Source: Rhynchopus sp. YZ270_cl-10
Lineage: Eukaryota > Euglenozoa > Diplonemea > Diplonemida > Diplonemidae
DNA: 64,000 nt
Reading direction: 5' to 3'
NCBI GenBank assembly: GCA_964035575.1
Contig: OZ037868.1
Location: 434,001-498,000, forward strand
Below are positions 22,579-34,735 of the stretch, one piece after another (position 1 is the first letter of the stretch; the number at the start of each line of letters is the position of its first letter). The position numbers and the translations under genes were made by a program. Under the pieces are notes generated by a model that saw only the letters and a list, made by a program, of their open reading frames with translations, did not search any database and was not told the origin of the DNA.

Positions 22579-23784
22579 TCATAGTATGTACTCTACTTTT
22601 CACAGTACTCCAAACATGTTTGACGTCCAATAAGTTGCTTTATGAGCATTTTTTGGGGGCAAACTTTTTTTGGCCGCCACACATATTTGGAGTGCTGTAT
22701 TTGACAATTCAAAAGACAGTCAGCGACGTTGTCTGCACGTTTTTGTGTTTGTTTGTTTTGCAGCAACACATCGGAAGTATTCGCATGAGAAAATGGTGAA
22801 AAGAATTGGAGCATTGCACTTTTTGTGCTCGTCTTACTGGGGGATCGAATAAAGCAGAGGTACGTGGATTGTCAGGCATCACCACACTGCAGTGTAGGGA
22901 CCTAATGAGAAACGTACGTGCTTTATTCGACCCAGTAATTGCCAATTACAGAGAAAGGGAATATTGTCTCTTCGCAACAAAACAAAGCAAACAAATACCC
23001 CTACGTGATTCTCGCATGCAAAGACTGTTGTGGGCTGCGTTGTTCCTGATGGTTGCGATGGTTGAAATTTGGATTCATAAGCAAAGTGTGAAAAAGACTA
23101 AAAAAGATAAAAGACCGAGCAAAAGAGACGTTGAAAAAGTGCAAACGCCAAAAAAAGAAAAACAAAAGAGAGAGAGAGAAAAAAAAACACACACACACAC
23201 TCAAAGGATGATACTGGTGATGTGCTAGTGATGGAAAAAAGCACCCCCAAAGTTAGTCACTTTTTACTGAACTGCAGACATTTTTCTATTTCATTTGGTT
23301 GCTCGTCTGGTTCTACTCCCGAGTAAACTTCGGGGTTCAGAGTGCAGTGTTGCCTTTTCTATCAGTGTCGCCCGGAAATAAAGTGTAATATTGAGCACTT
23401 AAGCATGCCCTGTACCGGGGTGGGACCATATATTTTATTTCATACACCTTCTTTCAAAACGCACAGGGTGCCTACGGCTCACACATTATTTGGTGTTCAG
23501 AAAAGGCTGAAACTGAGGTCACTGATAAGATCCAAAGGGGTGCATTATTTGTGACACACACGCAACATATGGGCAATGTTCCGCTAAGGAACTAGCCGCA
23601 TTTGTTTGTAACACACACACACACGGGGCAATATTCTGCACAAGAATTACCCAGGTATCAAACAAAAACACACACAGCGTGTGACGTGAGCACCCCCACC
23701 ATGGGCTATACCTCGAATTCCAGGGATAACCCACACCTGATGTCAAACACACATCCCAATAGCTATTTATTAACAACAAATAAT

Positions 23785-23879
23785 GGGTCATTATTTCACT
23801 CGAGAATCGGTGAGTGCTCCTCGAGTGCCCGAAGGGCACGAGAGGGGCACGAACCGATTCGAGAGTGAAAAAATGGCCC
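23785..23879. repeat. Long imperfect hairpin
   Basis: Arms of about 43 bp with few mismatches around GTGCCC-gaa-GGGCAC; blocks TTTCACTC, GAATCGGT and CTCGTGCCC are mirrored in the second arm. Confidence 0.8.
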
Positions 23880-24329
23880 ATATTGGCGTTGATAAGGTAG
23901 TTTTATTGCATATGGTGATAATTTTGAGTACTCCTGATTTTTGGAGTTAAATAAAGTGGCTTTATGGGGTGGAATTTTACTTTATGGGGTGGATTCTTTC
24001 ATTTTATGGTCAAAAACAGGGTGTATTGGTTGAAATTTTAACTTGTCGATTTTTTTCAAGTTTTTTTTGCATTTTTTGGGCCCAAAGACCCACTCAGGGG
24101 TCAAAAATTTCACGGGAAAAAAAATTTTTTTGTTGAAATTTTTTGACAAGGCGCTGGCCCATACAAAATGTACAGGGTGGGTTTTGTTCAGAAAATGACC
24201 GGGGAATAAATATGTGATGCTCAAAACATCAAAATTCTTGCTTTTTTTGCATTTTTGGGCCCATCTGAGCCCAAAAAAAAAATTTTTTTTCGGCTGAAAA
24301 ATGTCTTTGCGAAAAAAAAAATTTTCAAC

Positions 24330-24450
24330 TTTATAGGGTGAAAAAATCACTTTATAGGGTGGGAAAACCACTTTATAGGGTGAAAAAACCACTTTATAGG
24401 GTGTAAAAACCACTTTATAGGGTGGGAAATCACTTTATAGGGTGGGATAA
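24330..24450. repeat. About 20-bp minisatellite (CACTTTATAGGGTG core)
   Basis: Six consecutive units with core CACTTTATAGGGTG and a variable A/G-rich spacer; two looser units at 23955-23990. Confidence 0.85.
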
Positions 24451-25100
24451 AGTGCCCAGAGTTGGATAAAGTGGTGGTGGAGGGTACATAAAGGAGTACG
24501 ATAAATTTTCACCAATGCAATAAAACTGTTTTCTTTGTATAAATACGGAGAAAACAGCACAAAATCATAAAATAAGAAGCAATGACGACTGTGCACAGTC
24601 AAAAGCCGAGAAAGTAAAAATAGACAAAAAAACTGACGGGATACAAACATGGATGTCTTGGTACTTGAACACCCCTTTTTTTTATACCGACCCGTCTCAA
24701 TTGTTCAACAATATGTTTGTGGTGTCACACCCCCTGTGTGGGAGTTTGTACATAATTTCGCCTGAAGGCCATTGTACTTTCACAACACACACATGCCATA
24801 AGATACGATGTGTAACAAAAGAGGGGTTGCACAAGAAACTTTTACAAAACAAAACAAAAAATAAACAAAGAAAAACTGTGTGGATGAAGGTATTTGAGTA
24901 CTTTGTGAAAGGATCATGGATAATAAGCAAAGGAAAACAGTGTTTCCCACTGGTGCGAGTTTGGGGGTAAACTTCGCACAAAAAGAGAACAAAAATAATT
25001 AGTGAACAAGGGGCTGTCGGGATAAAAAATGAAAGATACAGAGATAAAACTCAAGCATCGTTGATTACTGCATCAAAGAGTCACAATCGTTTTCTTGACA

Positions 25101-26103
25101 TTAACCCTTTAAGGACCAGAGGGGACATATATGTCCACGCAACCACCTAAATTGGCTTCCACTAGGACTTTTTGAAGATTTTTTTTTTAAATGAGAAGAT
25201 TTTGTGCGAAATCTTTCAAAAGACGCAAGATTCGATTTTTTTTGACGCTCTCATCCCCTCTCATCCACACCCGGCGTTATCACATAATAGGGTATTTTGG
25301 GTCATTTTTTGGGAATAATGTACCATTCTGACGCGCTTGAGTCATCAGAGGATTCAAACTTTGGTGTACAGGGAACCATTTTGTACGGTCTTCAGAACGA
25401 AACTAAAATAATGGAAAATACCCGCGACTGGGCAAAGTAACACGCGTAGTTGCAGTTCCTGACCCTGAACTGGATGTGCCTCTTCTCCGTGTATTTATTG
25501 CATTTTGTCTTTTGAGGGACATTGTACAGAAAATCTATATCAACACGGTCAAGGTACAGAGACACTGGCAGGAGGGTGTTGGTCGACAACTTCTTCTTGC
25601 TTGGGAAACAGGCGTCTGAAAACAGATTACATGTGCGTGGGATGCGGCGTTCACCTTTGTTCAGCACCATGCCAAGTTGGCCAAAAGTCCCAAAAGCCCC
25701 AACTTTTGTACTGTCCAACCTCTGTACAATTACGGTATATTTAGTTGGTTGGTGCCTTCTCTCCATGCAGTGAGACATTATCTACTAGGACTTTTTGATC
25801 GATTTTTTTTTCTTTTGAAAGATTTTGAACCGATCTTTCAAATAAAGCCATTTTCGAAAACCGAAAAAACAGGTGCGCAGCCGGAATATTTTTTTTCTTC
25901 AAATTTTTTAGAAAACAATATCAGCTCTCCTCAATTTTCCATTTTTCTCATTTTATTTCGATATCTGCTCCATTTGAAAGATATGCTCAAAATCTTTCAA
26001 TTGCGGCCAGGTACGATCAAAAATATGCATTGGATCTCATTTTACCTATGGAAGAGAAGATCCTAGCAAATCGAAAAATCGGTCGTGGTCCATAAAGGGT
26101 TAA
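25101..26103. mobile_element. About 1-kb piggyBac-like element in TTAA
   Basis: Flanked by TTAA at 25101-25104 and 26100-26103. Terminal inverted repeats CCCTTTAAGGACCA and (reversed) CCCTTTATGGACCA match 13 of 14. The paralogous site in units 1 and 2 (near 3952 and 14990) is uninterrupted. TTAA target, CCCTTT ends and an internal remnant with a piggyBac-type Cys finger identify the superfamily. A 70-bp segment near each end (25151-25220 and 25778-25850) is directly repeated. Too short for a full transposase, so a deletion derivative. Confidence 0.88.
25505..25744 (+). pseudogene. piggyBac transposase C-terminal remnant
   Basis: A 79-codon frame whose second half contains RLKTDYMCVGCGVHLCSAPC, matching the spacing of the C-terminal Cys-rich finger of piggyBac-family transposases (CxxC...LC..PC). 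The DDD catalytic region is absent, so it cannot act alone. Its presence orients the element on the plus strand. Confidence 0.6.
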
Positions 26104-26614
26104 AATAGAGAAATGTCCATTCAAAATACGTTAAAGCTAAAGTTGGAAGCTACTCCGATGCCACCACGGACGTTGGAATACGAAGTTCATAACACTGAAT
26201 CTTTGAGCGCACAAACAAAAGACACAATCTATTCAACGCTGAAAAAAAGTCACTAAAAAAAAGGGTTTCTCTTCTTCCCTGACAGTGCCACGTTGAGCCG
26301 TAGGACTCAGGCTCAACTACGTAACCACAGCTCTCTCTCTCGGTGTCGATGCCTTCGTCAACAGCATTGAGAAGCGCCCGCACAGCATTTGTTTGTACTG
26401 CACAGGACAACAGCTTACCACCTCCGCTTGCAGTGCTGTGGTAACAAGGACCAGAACCACATTCCCATTACCACCCCTATCCAGACCACACACCTCAATG
26501 ACCCACTGCACGACATCTTCACTGTTTGCCACCACACAACGTCCTACCAAATCATTTGTACCCAAAACACCGAAACTACATCACATATCAGGAAGCCAGC
26601 AAAGGCGGCCACAT

Positions 26615-29600
26615 CTAAAACGGCACGTTCTCATTCACAGGAGTGGGTGTCTTGCGGACTTGTCTCCGGTACAAATAAGCACCTAGGCCAAAAGCTACAA
26701 ACACAGCACCCACAGCACCGAATATAGCGACGTAGTACCTTATCCGTTTGCCTTCTCCCAAATCCTCGGCCTCCTGAATGCTGTCAAGAACAATTGGCGC
26801 GTCTCTTGCTGGCGACACCGTCGGGACATCAGATGTTGGTGCCGAAGTAGCCTCATGAAGTGTCGCACCTCCACCAAGAGAAGACGGTTCTGGTGTCGTA
26901 GGACTAAGAGTTGCTGGTGACGGTGTCGGAGGACTAGGTGTCGGTGGACTTGGAGTCGCTGGTGACGGTGTCGGTGGACTAGGTGATGGTGGACTCGGAG
27001 TTGGTGGTGACGGTGTCGGAGGAGAAGGTGTCGGTGGACTAGGTGTTGGAGGACTAGGTGTTGGTGGACTCGGAGTAGGTGGTGACGGTGTCGGAGGACT
27101 TGGTGTCGGTGGACTAGGTGTTGGTGGACTCGGAGTTGGTGGTGACGGTGTCGGAGGAGAAGGTGTCGGTGGACTCGGAGTAGGTGGTGACGGTGTCGGA
27201 GGACTTGGTGTCGGTGGACTAGGTGTTGGTGGACTCGGAGTTGGTGGTGACGGTGTCGGAGGAGAAGGTGTCGGTGGACTAGGTGTTGGTGGACTCGGAG
27301 CCGGTGGACTTGGTGTCGGAGGAGAAGGTGTCGGTGGACTAGGTGTCGGTGGACTCGGAGTGGGTGGTGACGGTGTCGGAGGACTTGGTGTCGGTGGACT
27401 AGGTGTTGGTGGACTCGGAGTTGGTGGTGACGGTGTCGGAGGAGAAGGTGTCGGTGGACTCGGAGTAGGTGGTGACGGTGTCGGAGGACTTGGTGTCGGT
27501 GGACTAGGTGTTGGTGGACTCGGAGTTGGTGGTGACGGTGTCGGAGGAGAAGGTGTCGGTGGACTAGGTGTTGGTGGACTCGGAGCCGGTGGACTTGGTG
27601 TCGGAGGAGAAGGTGTCGGTGGTGACGGTGTCAGTGGACTAGGTGTTGGTGGACTCGGAGTAGGTGGTGACGGTGTCGGAGGACTTGGTGTCGGTGGACT
27701 TGGTGTCGGAGGAGAAGGTGTCGGTGGACTAGGTGTTGGTGGACTCGGAGTCGGTGGACTTGGTGTCGGAGGAGAAGGTGTCGGTGGACTTGGTGTTGGT
27801 GGACTCGGAGTAGGTGGTGAAGGTGTCGGTGGACTAGGCGTCGGTGGACTAGGTGTTGGTGGACTCGGAGTAGGTGGTGACGGTGTCAGTGGACTAGGTG
27901 TTGGTGGACTCGGAGTTGGTGGTGACGGTGTCGGAGGAGAAGGTGTCGGTGGACTAGGTGTTGGTGGACTCGGAGTCGGTGGACTTGGTGTCGGTGGACT
28001 AGGTGTCGGTGGACTAGGTGTTGGTGGACTCGGAGTAGGTGGTGACGGTGTCGGAGGAGAAGGTGTCGGTGGACTAGGTGTTGGTGGACTCGGAGTCGGT
28101 GGACTTGGTGTCGGTGGACTCGGAGTAGGTGGTGAAGGTGTCGGTGGACTAGGTGTTGGTGGACTCGGAGTAGGTGGTGACGGTGTCAGTGGACTAGGTG
28201 TTGGTGGACTCGGAGTGGGTGGTGACGGTGTCAGTGGACTAGGTGTCGGTGGACTCGGAGTAGGTGGTGACGGTGTCGGAGGACTTGGTGTCGGTGGACT
28301 AGGTGTCGGTGGACTCGGAGTAGGTGGTGACGGTGTCGGAGGAGAAGGTGTCGGTGGACTAGGTGTTGGTGGACTCGGAGTCGGTGGACTTGGTGTCGGT
28401 GGACTAGGCGTCGGTGGACTAGGTGTTGGTGGACTCGGAGTAGGTGGTGACGGTGTCAGTGGACTAGGTGTTGGTGGACTCGGAGTGGGTGGTGACGGTG
28501 TCAGTGGACTAGGTGTCGGTGGACTCGGAGTAGGTGGTGACGGTGTCGGAGGACTTGGTGTCGGTGGACTAGGTGTCGGTGGACTCGGAGTAGGTGGTGA
28601 CGGTGTCGGAGGAGAAGGTGTCGGTGGACTAGGTGTTGGTGGACTCGGAGTCGGTGGACTTGGTGTCGGTGGACTAGGCGTCGGTGGACTAGGTGTTGGT
28701 GGACTCGGAGTAGGTGGTGACGGTGTCAGTGGACTAGGTGTTGGTGGACTCGGAGTAGGTGGTGACGGTGTCGGAGGACTTGGTGTCGGTGGACTAGGTG
28801 TCGGTGGACTAGGTGTTGGTGGACTCGGAGTAGGTGGTGACGGTGTCGGAGGAGAAGGTGTCGGTGGACTAGGTGTTGGTGGACTCGGAGTCGGTGGACT
28901 TGGTGTCGGTGGACTAGGCGTCGGTGGACTAGGTGTCGGTGGACTAGGTGTTGGTGGACTCGGAGTAGGTGGTGACGGTGTCGGAGGAGAAGGTGTCGGT
29001 GGACTAGGCGTCGGTGGACTAGGTGTCGGTGGACTAGGTGTCGGTGGACTAGGTGTTGGTGGACTCGGAGTAGGTGGTGACGGTGTCGGAGGACTTGGTG
29101 TCGGTGGACTAGGTGTCGGTGGACTAGGTGTTGGTGGACTCGGAGTAGGTGGTGACGGTGTCGGAGGAGAAGGTGTCGGTGGACTAGGTGTTGGTGGACT
29201 TGGTGTCGGAGGAGAAGGTGTCGGTGGTGACGGTGTCAGTGGACTAGGTGTTGGTGGACTCGGAGTAGGTGGTGACGGTGTCGGAGGAGAAGGTGTCGGT
29301 GGACTCGGAGTAGGTGGTGACGGTGTCGGAGGACTTGGTGTCGGAGGAGAAGGTGTCGGTGGTGACGGTGTCGGTGGACTAGGTGTTGGTGGACTCGGAG
29401 TAGGTGGTGACGGTGTCGGAGGAGAAGGTGTCGGTGGACTCGGAGTAGGTGGTGACGGTGTCGGAGGACTTGGTGTCGGAGGAGAAGGTGTCGGTGGTGA
29501 CGGTGTCGGTGGACTAGGTGTTGGTGGACTCGGAGTAGGTGGTGACGGTGTCGGAGGACTTGGTGTCGGAGGAGAAGGTGTCGGTGGACTCGGAGTAGGT

Positions 29601-31177
29601 GGTGAAGGTGTCGGTGGACTAGGTGTTGGTGGACTAGGAGTCGGTGGACTTGGTGTCGGTGGACTAGGTGTTGGTGGACTCGGAGTAGGTGGTGACGGTG
29701 TAGGAGGAGAAGGTGTCGGTGGTGACGGTGTCGGTGGACTAGGTGTTGGTGGACTCGGAGTAGGTGGTGACGGTGTCGGAGGAGAAGGTGTCGGTGGTGA
29801 CGGTGTCGGTGGACTAGGTGTTGGTGGACTCGGAGTAGGTGGTGACGGTGTCGGAGGACTTGGTGTCGGAGGAGAAGGTGTCGGTGGACTCGGAGTAGGT
29901 GGTGAAGGTGTCGGTGGACTCGGAGTCGGTGGACTTGGTGTCGGTGGTGACGGTGTCGGTGGACTAGGTGTTGGTGGACTCGGAGTAGGTGGTGACGGTG
30001 TCGGAGGAGAAGGTGTCGGTGGACTCGGAGTAGGTGGTGACGGTGTCGGAGGACTTGGTGTCGGAGGAGAAGGTGTCGGTGGTGACGGTGTCGGTGGACT
30101 AGGTGTTGGTGGACTCGGAGTAGGTGGTGACGGTGTGGGAGGAGAAGGTGTCGGTGGACTCGGAGTAGGTGGTGAAGGTGTCGGTGGACTCGGAGTCGGT
30201 GGACTTGGTGTCGGTGGTGACGGTGTCGGTGGACTAGGTGTTGGTGGACTCGGAGTAGGTGGTGACGGTGTCGGAGGAGAAGGTGTCGGTGGACTCGGAG
30301 TAGGTGGTGAAGGTGTCGGTGGACTAGGTGTTGGTGGACTCGGAGTCGGTGGACTTGGTGTCGGTGGTGACGGTGTCGGAGGACTTGGTGTTGGTGGACT
30401 CGGAGTTGGTGGTGAAGGTGTTGGTGGACTTGGTGTTGGTGGACTCGGAGTAGGTGGCGAAGGTGTCGGTGGACTCGGAGTCGGTGGACTTGGTGTCGGT
30501 GGTGACGGTGTCGGAGGACTTGGTGTTGGTGGACTCGGAGTAGGTGGTGAAGGTGTCGGAGGAGGTGTCGGTGGTGACGGTGTCGGAGGACTTGGTGTTG
30601 GTGGACTCGGAGTTGGTGGTGAAGGTGTTGGTGGACTTGGTGTTGGTGGACTCGGAGTAGGTGGTGAAGGTGTCGGAGGAGGTGTCGGTGGTGAAGGTGT
30701 TGGTGGACTAGGAGTAGGTGGCGAAGGTGTCGGTGGACTCGGAGTCGGTGGACTTGGTGTCGGTGGACTTGGTGTCGGTGGTGCAGGTGTGGGTATGAAG
30801 TCTTTATTGGCTGCACAGAATTGTGTAGCGGTGTTCAGTGTGTTAGAAGCAAGATGTACTGATCTGGTTGCTGTACCGCAACATTTCCCCCTTACACCGT
30901 ACTGAGTTCCATCAGTGTGTTGAAATATTCCGAACTGTTCTCTTGGATCCGGGTCATCAAGGCCTAATATATATGTGGGCTCTGATGAGCAGTAACAGCA
31001 CTTACATGTTATAGAAATAAAACCTCCAAATGCATGCCAATAAATTTTACCGACACCAGTTCTGGCCCAGCCCGCGTGCCAGCCATAACTATGGTAAGCG
31101 GACACTTCGCCACATCCCGGCTGAGGAGTAGAAGGTGTTGCAGTGTGTATCAAAGCACATAAGAAAAGAAAACGCAT
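26615..31177 (-). CDS. HRGP-like secreted/membrane glycoprotein, copy 3 (1520 aa)
   Basis: Same layout as copy 1: signal peptide, eight-Cys head (GCGEV, CKCCYC, GKCCG), about 260 SPPTP units with occasional SPLTP and SPPAP, a short stalk ([16 protein letters not shown]... then [16 protein letters not shown]), a transmembrane helix at about 1481-1503 and the tail [17 protein letters not shown]. Start chosen as in copy 1; an in-frame extension to 31288 is open but unsupported. The repeat DNA is made of 15-bp units arranged in higher-order blocks whose variants differ from those in copy 1, indicating independent homogenisation. Between GW and IYW the head reads [11 protein letters not shown], unlike copies 1 and 2. 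Confidence 0.85.
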   Translation of the reverse strand: MRFLFLCALIHTATPSTPQPGCGEVSAYHSYGWHAGWARTGVGKIYWHAFGGFISITCKCCYCSSEPTYILGLDDPDPREQFGIFQHTDGTQYGVRGKCCGTATRSVHLASNTLNTATQFCAANKDFIPTPAPPTPSPPTPSPPTPSPPTPSPPTPSPPTPSPPTPPPTPSPPTPSPPTPSPPTPSPPTPSPPTPSPPTPSPPTPPPTPSPPTPSPPTPSPPTPSPPTPSPPTPSPPTPSPPTPSPPTPSPPTPSPPTPSPPTPSPPTPSPPTPSPPTPSPPTPSPPTPSPPTPSPPTPSPPTPSPPTPSPPTPSPPTPSPPTPSPPTPSPPTPSPPTPSPPTPSPPTPSPPTPSPPTPSPPTPSPPTPSPPTPSPPTPSPPTPSPPTPSPPTPSPPTPSPPTPSPPTPSPPTPSPPTPSPPTPSPPTPSPPTPSPPTPSPPTPSPPTPSPPTPSPPTPSPPTPSPPTPSPPTPSPPTPSPPTPSPPTPSPPTPSPPTPSPPTPSPPTPSPPTPSPPTPSPPTPSPPTPSPPTPSPPTPSPPTPSPPTPSPPTPSPPTPSPPTPSPPTPSPPTPSPPTPSPPTPSPPTPSPPTPSPPTPSPPTPSPPTPSPPTPSPPTPSPPTPSPPTPSPPTPSPPTPSPPTPSPLTPSPPTPSPPTPSPPTPSPPTPSPPTPSPPTPSPPTPSPPTPSPPTPSPPTPSPPTPSPPTPSPPTPSPPTPSPPTPSPPTPSPPTPSPPTPSPPTPSPPTPSPPTPSPPTPSPPTPSPPTPSPPTPSPPTPSPPTPSPPTPSPPTPSPPTPSPPTPSPPTPSPPTPSPLTPSPPTPSPPTPSPPTPSPPTPSPPTPSPPTPSPPTPSPPTPSPPTPSPPTPSPPTPSPPTPSPPTPSPPTPSPLTPSPPTPSPPTPSPLTPSPPTPSPPTPSPPTPSPPTPSPPTPSPPTPSPPTPSPPTPSPPTPSPPTPSPPTPSPPTPSPPTPSPPTPSPLTPSPPTPSPPTPSPLTPSPPTPSPPTPSPPTPSPPTPSPPTPSPPTPSPPTPSPPTPSPPTPSPPTPSPPTPSPPTPSPPTPSPPTPSPPTPSPPTPSPPTPSPPTPSPPTPSPLTPSPPTPSPPTPSPPTPSPPTPSPPTPSPPTPSPPTPSPPTPSPPTPSPPTPSPPTPSPPTPSPPTPSPPTPSPPTPSPPTPSPLTPSPPTPSPPTPSPPAPSPPTPSPPTPSPPTPSPPTPSPPTPSPPTPSPPTPSPPTPSPPTPSPPTPSPPTPSPPTPSPPTPSPPTPSPPTPSPPTPSPPTPSPPTPSPPAPSPPTPSPPTPSPPTPSPPTPSPPTPSPPTPSPPTPSPPTPSPPTPSPPTPSPPTPSPPTPSPPTPSPPTPSPPTPSPPTPSPPTPSPPTPSPPTPSPPTPSPPSPSPPTPSPATPSPPTPSPPTPSPATLSPTTPEPSSLGGGATLHEATSAPTSDVPTVSPARDAPIVLDSIQEAEDLGEGKRIRYYVAIFGAVGAVFVAFGLGAYLYRRQVRKTPTPVNENVPF

Positions 31178-31322
31178 ATTAACCTGGTAGAGGGGTACAG
31201 GGGTGGAGGTAATGATATTATTCACAGTACTCAATACTGGCCAAAGCCTTTGTGCTGCTAAGGAACAGACGTCCTTCGTCCTCAACACTTAAGAGCTACT
31301 ACGAGCAGAAAACCTGCAAAGG

Positions 31323-31426
31323 GGGTAGTCCACACAAAAGTACAGTACACTGTGCACGGCTACCTGCACAGAAGTGGTTATGGAGGTGTGCTGGCTTGGA
31401 GGTAACCTTTTACCCTCCGCAAAAAG
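31323..31426. promoter_or_regulatory. Upstream block in majority orientation (unit 3)
   Basis: Collinear with 16541-16643; starts 146 bp upstream of the copy 3 start codon. Confidence 0.65.
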
Positions 31427-32094
31427 AACATGTTGGGACTTACTCGATTGGCGTTGCGACTGTACTGCAGAAAGCCATTACAATCATGAGATGGAACTGA
31501 GCTCAGGTAAACAAAGGGGTGGTGAGGGGTCGGGGTTCTTTCTTGTTTACTGTTCTTCTGGTCACAGTGACGGTGGTGTTTGTCTTATGTGCAACAATGG
31601 ATAGAAACACGTGGGCCACATCGAGACCACAAGGGTGTCCTTCTCTGAACGGGTTACCGAACCCGCAGAGAGCACTTCACTGACACGACCCACACATTTT
31701 CCACAAGAGATAGATTTCGCTTTTATGTTCGTTTCAAAAAAGAAAGAAAAATAGAAGGAAAAGAGAATAGTGATAGAGCAGACACCTCCCGACTGAATCA
31801 TTGTATGATGCCAGCCATTCGGATAAGAACACAACAAAGTAAAAATAAGATGGTGTGGCTGACGACCCCAAAATAGCAGAAAATAGCAGAAAGTAGCACA
31901 AAATAGCACCCCTGTCAGCCCACCAAAAGAGGGAAAAGAGAAGAGGTGGGTTTCACAAAGAGAGTGATGGTGTGCACAGTACACACTGTGCACACAATCT
32001 CACAAAGGCAGAACAAAAATAAAAAATACGATGGTGTGCAGGGCTCTCAAGATCCTCCACGAAAAAATCAGAATTTTCGAAATGATGGTGTTAC

Positions 32095-33462
32095 CGAAAG
32101 TACCCATATTGACAGGTCCTTGACAGGTCCTTGACATGTCCCCGACAGTGGGGGGTGTCATTTTATAATTTGCTTTATAGTGGGGTTTTTTTTTGCCCGG
32201 GAAAATCACCCACTAAAGAAGGGGCAGTGCTCAAAACCGCCCGAATTCTGGAAATGGCCATCTTCTGGGCTATGTAGGCATCATAGGTAGTACCACAGTA
32301 CCATAGTACCACAGTACCATAGTACCACAGTACCATAGTACCACAGTACCATAGTACCACAGTACCATAGTACCACAGTACCATAGTACCACAGTACCAT
32401 AGTACCACAGTACCATAGTACCACAGTACCATAGTACCACAGTACCATAGTACCACAGTACCATAGTACCACAGTACCATAGTACCACAGTACCATAGTA
32501 CCATAGTACCATAGTACCATAGTACCATAGTACCATAGTACCATAGTACCATAGTACCATAGTACCATAGTACCACAGTACCATAGTACCACAGTACCAT
32601 AGTACCACAGTACCACAGTACCATAGTACCACAGTACCATAGTACCACAGTACCATAGTACCACAGTACCATAGTACCACAGTACCATAGTACCACAGTA
32701 CCATAGTACCACAGTACCATAGTACCATAGTACCATAGTACCATAGTACCATAGTACCATAGTACCATAGTACCATAGTACCATAGTACCATAGTACCAT
32801 AGTACCATAGTACCATAGTACCATAGTACCATAGTACCATAGTACCATAGTACCATAGTACCATAGTACCATAGTACCATAGTACCATAGTACCATAGTA
32901 CCATAGTACCATAGTACCATAGTACCATAGTACCATAGTACCATAGTACCATAGTACCATAGTACCATAGTACCATAGTACCATAGTACCATAGTACCAT
33001 AGTACCATAGTACCATAGTACCATAGTACCATAGTACCATAGTACCATAGTACCATAGTACCATAGTACCATAGTACCATAGTACCATAGTACCATAGTA
33101 CCATAGTACCATAGTACCATAGTACCATAGTACCATAGTACCATAGTACCATAGTACCATAGTACCATAGTACCATAGTACCATAGTACCATAGTACCAT
33201 AGTACCATAGTACCATAGTACCATAGTACCATAGTACCATAGTACCATAGTACCATAGTACCATAGTACCATAGTACCATAGTACCATAGTACCATAGTA
33301 CCATAGTACCATAGTACCATAGTACCATAGTACCATAGTACCATAGTACCATAGTACCATAGTACCATAGTACCATAGTACCATAGTACCATAGTACCAT
33401 AGTACCATAGTACCATAGTACCATAGTACCATAGTACCATAGTACCATAGTACCATAGTACC
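32095..33462. mobile_element. One-ended relative of the TG...CA satellite element
   Basis: Starts TGGTGTTACCGAAAG, then the AAGGACATGTC-type repeats (reversed), then a segment matching 3440-3695 in reverse, followed by an octamer array. This is the right end of the 1936-3695 element in opposite orientation. I find no second end after the array, so it is truncated or its far end diverged. Confidence 0.7.
32289..33462. repeat. (AGTACCAT)n octamer satellite, array 2, with 16-bp higher order
   Basis: About 147 units, reverse complement of array 1. In 32289-32500 and 32570-32720 units alternate ACCACAGT and ACCATAGT, giving a 16-bp higher-order repeat; the rest is uniform. Confidence 0.97.
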
Positions 33463-34010
33463 AAAAATGCAAATAAGGACCCTTTTCAACTTACCTTCCT
33501 TCACCCCCCCTGTAAGGGCAACCGTAGGTGAAGTAAGGTATAGTATTGAAATCGATGTGGGGGGGGAGTAAAGGGTCAATTTTACAAAACCAGATTTTGA
33601 GGAAAATTTTAGCCGAAAATGGGCCCCACGTATAAGCAACCGGGCTCATATTTCTCAAAATTTAAGTGGTCAAAAAATTGTCCAATTTTCGAGATTGACC
33701 CCACCACTGCACGGGCGGAGCCCAAAAATGCAAATAAGGACCCTTTTTCAACTTACCTTCCTTCACCCCCCTGGAAGGGCAACCGTAGGTGAAGTAAGGT
33801 ATAGTATTGAAATCGATGTGGGGGGGGAGTAAAGGGTCAATTTTACAAAACCAGATTTTGAGGAAAATTTTAGCCGAAAATGGGCCCCACGTATAAGCAA
33901 CCGGGCTCATATTTCTCAAAATTTAAGTGGTCAAAAAATTGTCCAATTTTCGAGATTGACCCCACCACTGCACGGGCGGAGCCCAAAAATGCAAATAAGG
34001 ACCCTTTTTA
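33463..34010. repeat. 261-bp tandem duplication, two copies plus partial third
   Basis: The segment starting AAAAATGCAAATAAGGACCC recurs at 33463, 33724 and 33985 with a constant 261-bp step and few differences. Each full copy ends in the dispersed GACCCCACCACTGCACGGGC motif. Confidence 0.95.
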
Positions 34011-34564
34011 ATTTGTTCTCTTGAAATGTGTAATTTCATGTTTTCGCGAAAAAAAATAACAACTGATCCTACAAGGGTTGAAGGAAGGTGGTTGAAAACA
34101 ACAATAGCAACAAGGACAAGTAATTGCTAAGAAAAAAGCGGGGTGTGCTGTGGAAAACTCCGCGCGATTTTCGAAACCACCGTAGCATCCTGGCGATTTG
34201 CTGGAGGTGCTGATGCGCCTGGTGTGATCGATGTGTTGTAGTCTGTGCATTCTGTGTTCCTTCCGCACTGCTCCAACGACGACGACAATGTGGGGAGCCT
34301 GTGGACAAAAACGAGCTGGACCACGCCGAGCCTGCCGAGCCGACGTCCAACAACGCTCTCGATCGGATGGTGCTGGACGAAGAGGACAGCCCCCCTTCTT
34401 GAACGTTTCAGATGCTGGCGTCCCAGTGGGTCTGGCAGCGTACGAAGAGCGTTAGCATACCTACAGAAGAGCAGAATGGTGGGCGTGTTGTAGATTATTT
34501 CTACAGGATGGAGTTCCACATCACACCCCGTTTTTTTTCCGATAGCAATTACTTGTTTTTTTTT
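34011..34564. other. Spacer; possible plus-strand coding end
   Basis: No gene recognised. A plus-strand frame ending at 34402 reads acidic and protein-like for 35 codons from 34295 (for example NALDRMVLDEEDSPPS), resembling the C-terminus of an intron-containing gene, but nothing upstream supports it. Confidence 0.2.
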
Positions 34565-34690
34565 TAAAGTTGACTTGAAATACTACAGCCCGCTCGGGAC
34601 AGTGTACACTTGGTACCTGACCCCTGCTGTACTGGGTGGACCCCAATGCAGGCCTATCTCCCTTTCGTGGTGTACATCCTAAATAAAAGA
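34565..34690. repeat. Structured repeat family iv, copy 1
   Basis: Begins AAAGTTGACTTGAAATAC and ends near ACATCCTAAATAAAA. Contains a GGTAC...GTAC stem. Shared with 35576-35698 and 38083-38200. Confidence 0.75.
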
Positions 34691-34700
34691 AGAAACTTGT

Positions 34701-34735
34701 AAGATGACTATCGCTCTTGTGTGCACACACATCTT
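34701..34735. repeat. Structured repeat family i, copy 4
   Basis: Outer stem AAGATG/CATCTT, preceded by GAAACTTGT as at 18055. It directly follows a family iv copy. Confidence 0.65.

Larger units (their letters stand above)
23759..24521. mobile_element. About 760-bp insertion in unit 3, hairpin plus minisatellite
   Basis: Unit 1 reads directly across this site (near 1617), so the segment is an insertion in unit 3; CAATA occurs on both sides and may be the target duplication. It contains a hairpin (23785-23879) and a short minisatellite (24330-24450). No coding capacity and no clear terminal inverted repeats. Class unknown. Confidence 0.6.
22579..31838 (-). repeat. Tandem duplication unit 3
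   Basis: Third copy of the HRGP-like unit. Leading block 22579-23090 matches 247-770 and 11071-11600. It carries its own inserts (about 23759-24521 and 25101-26103), lacks the satellite-filled element and the hAT-like and Mutator-like elements of the other units, and has lost about 130 bp of 5' flank near 31597 (present at 10248-10372). Confidence 0.85.
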
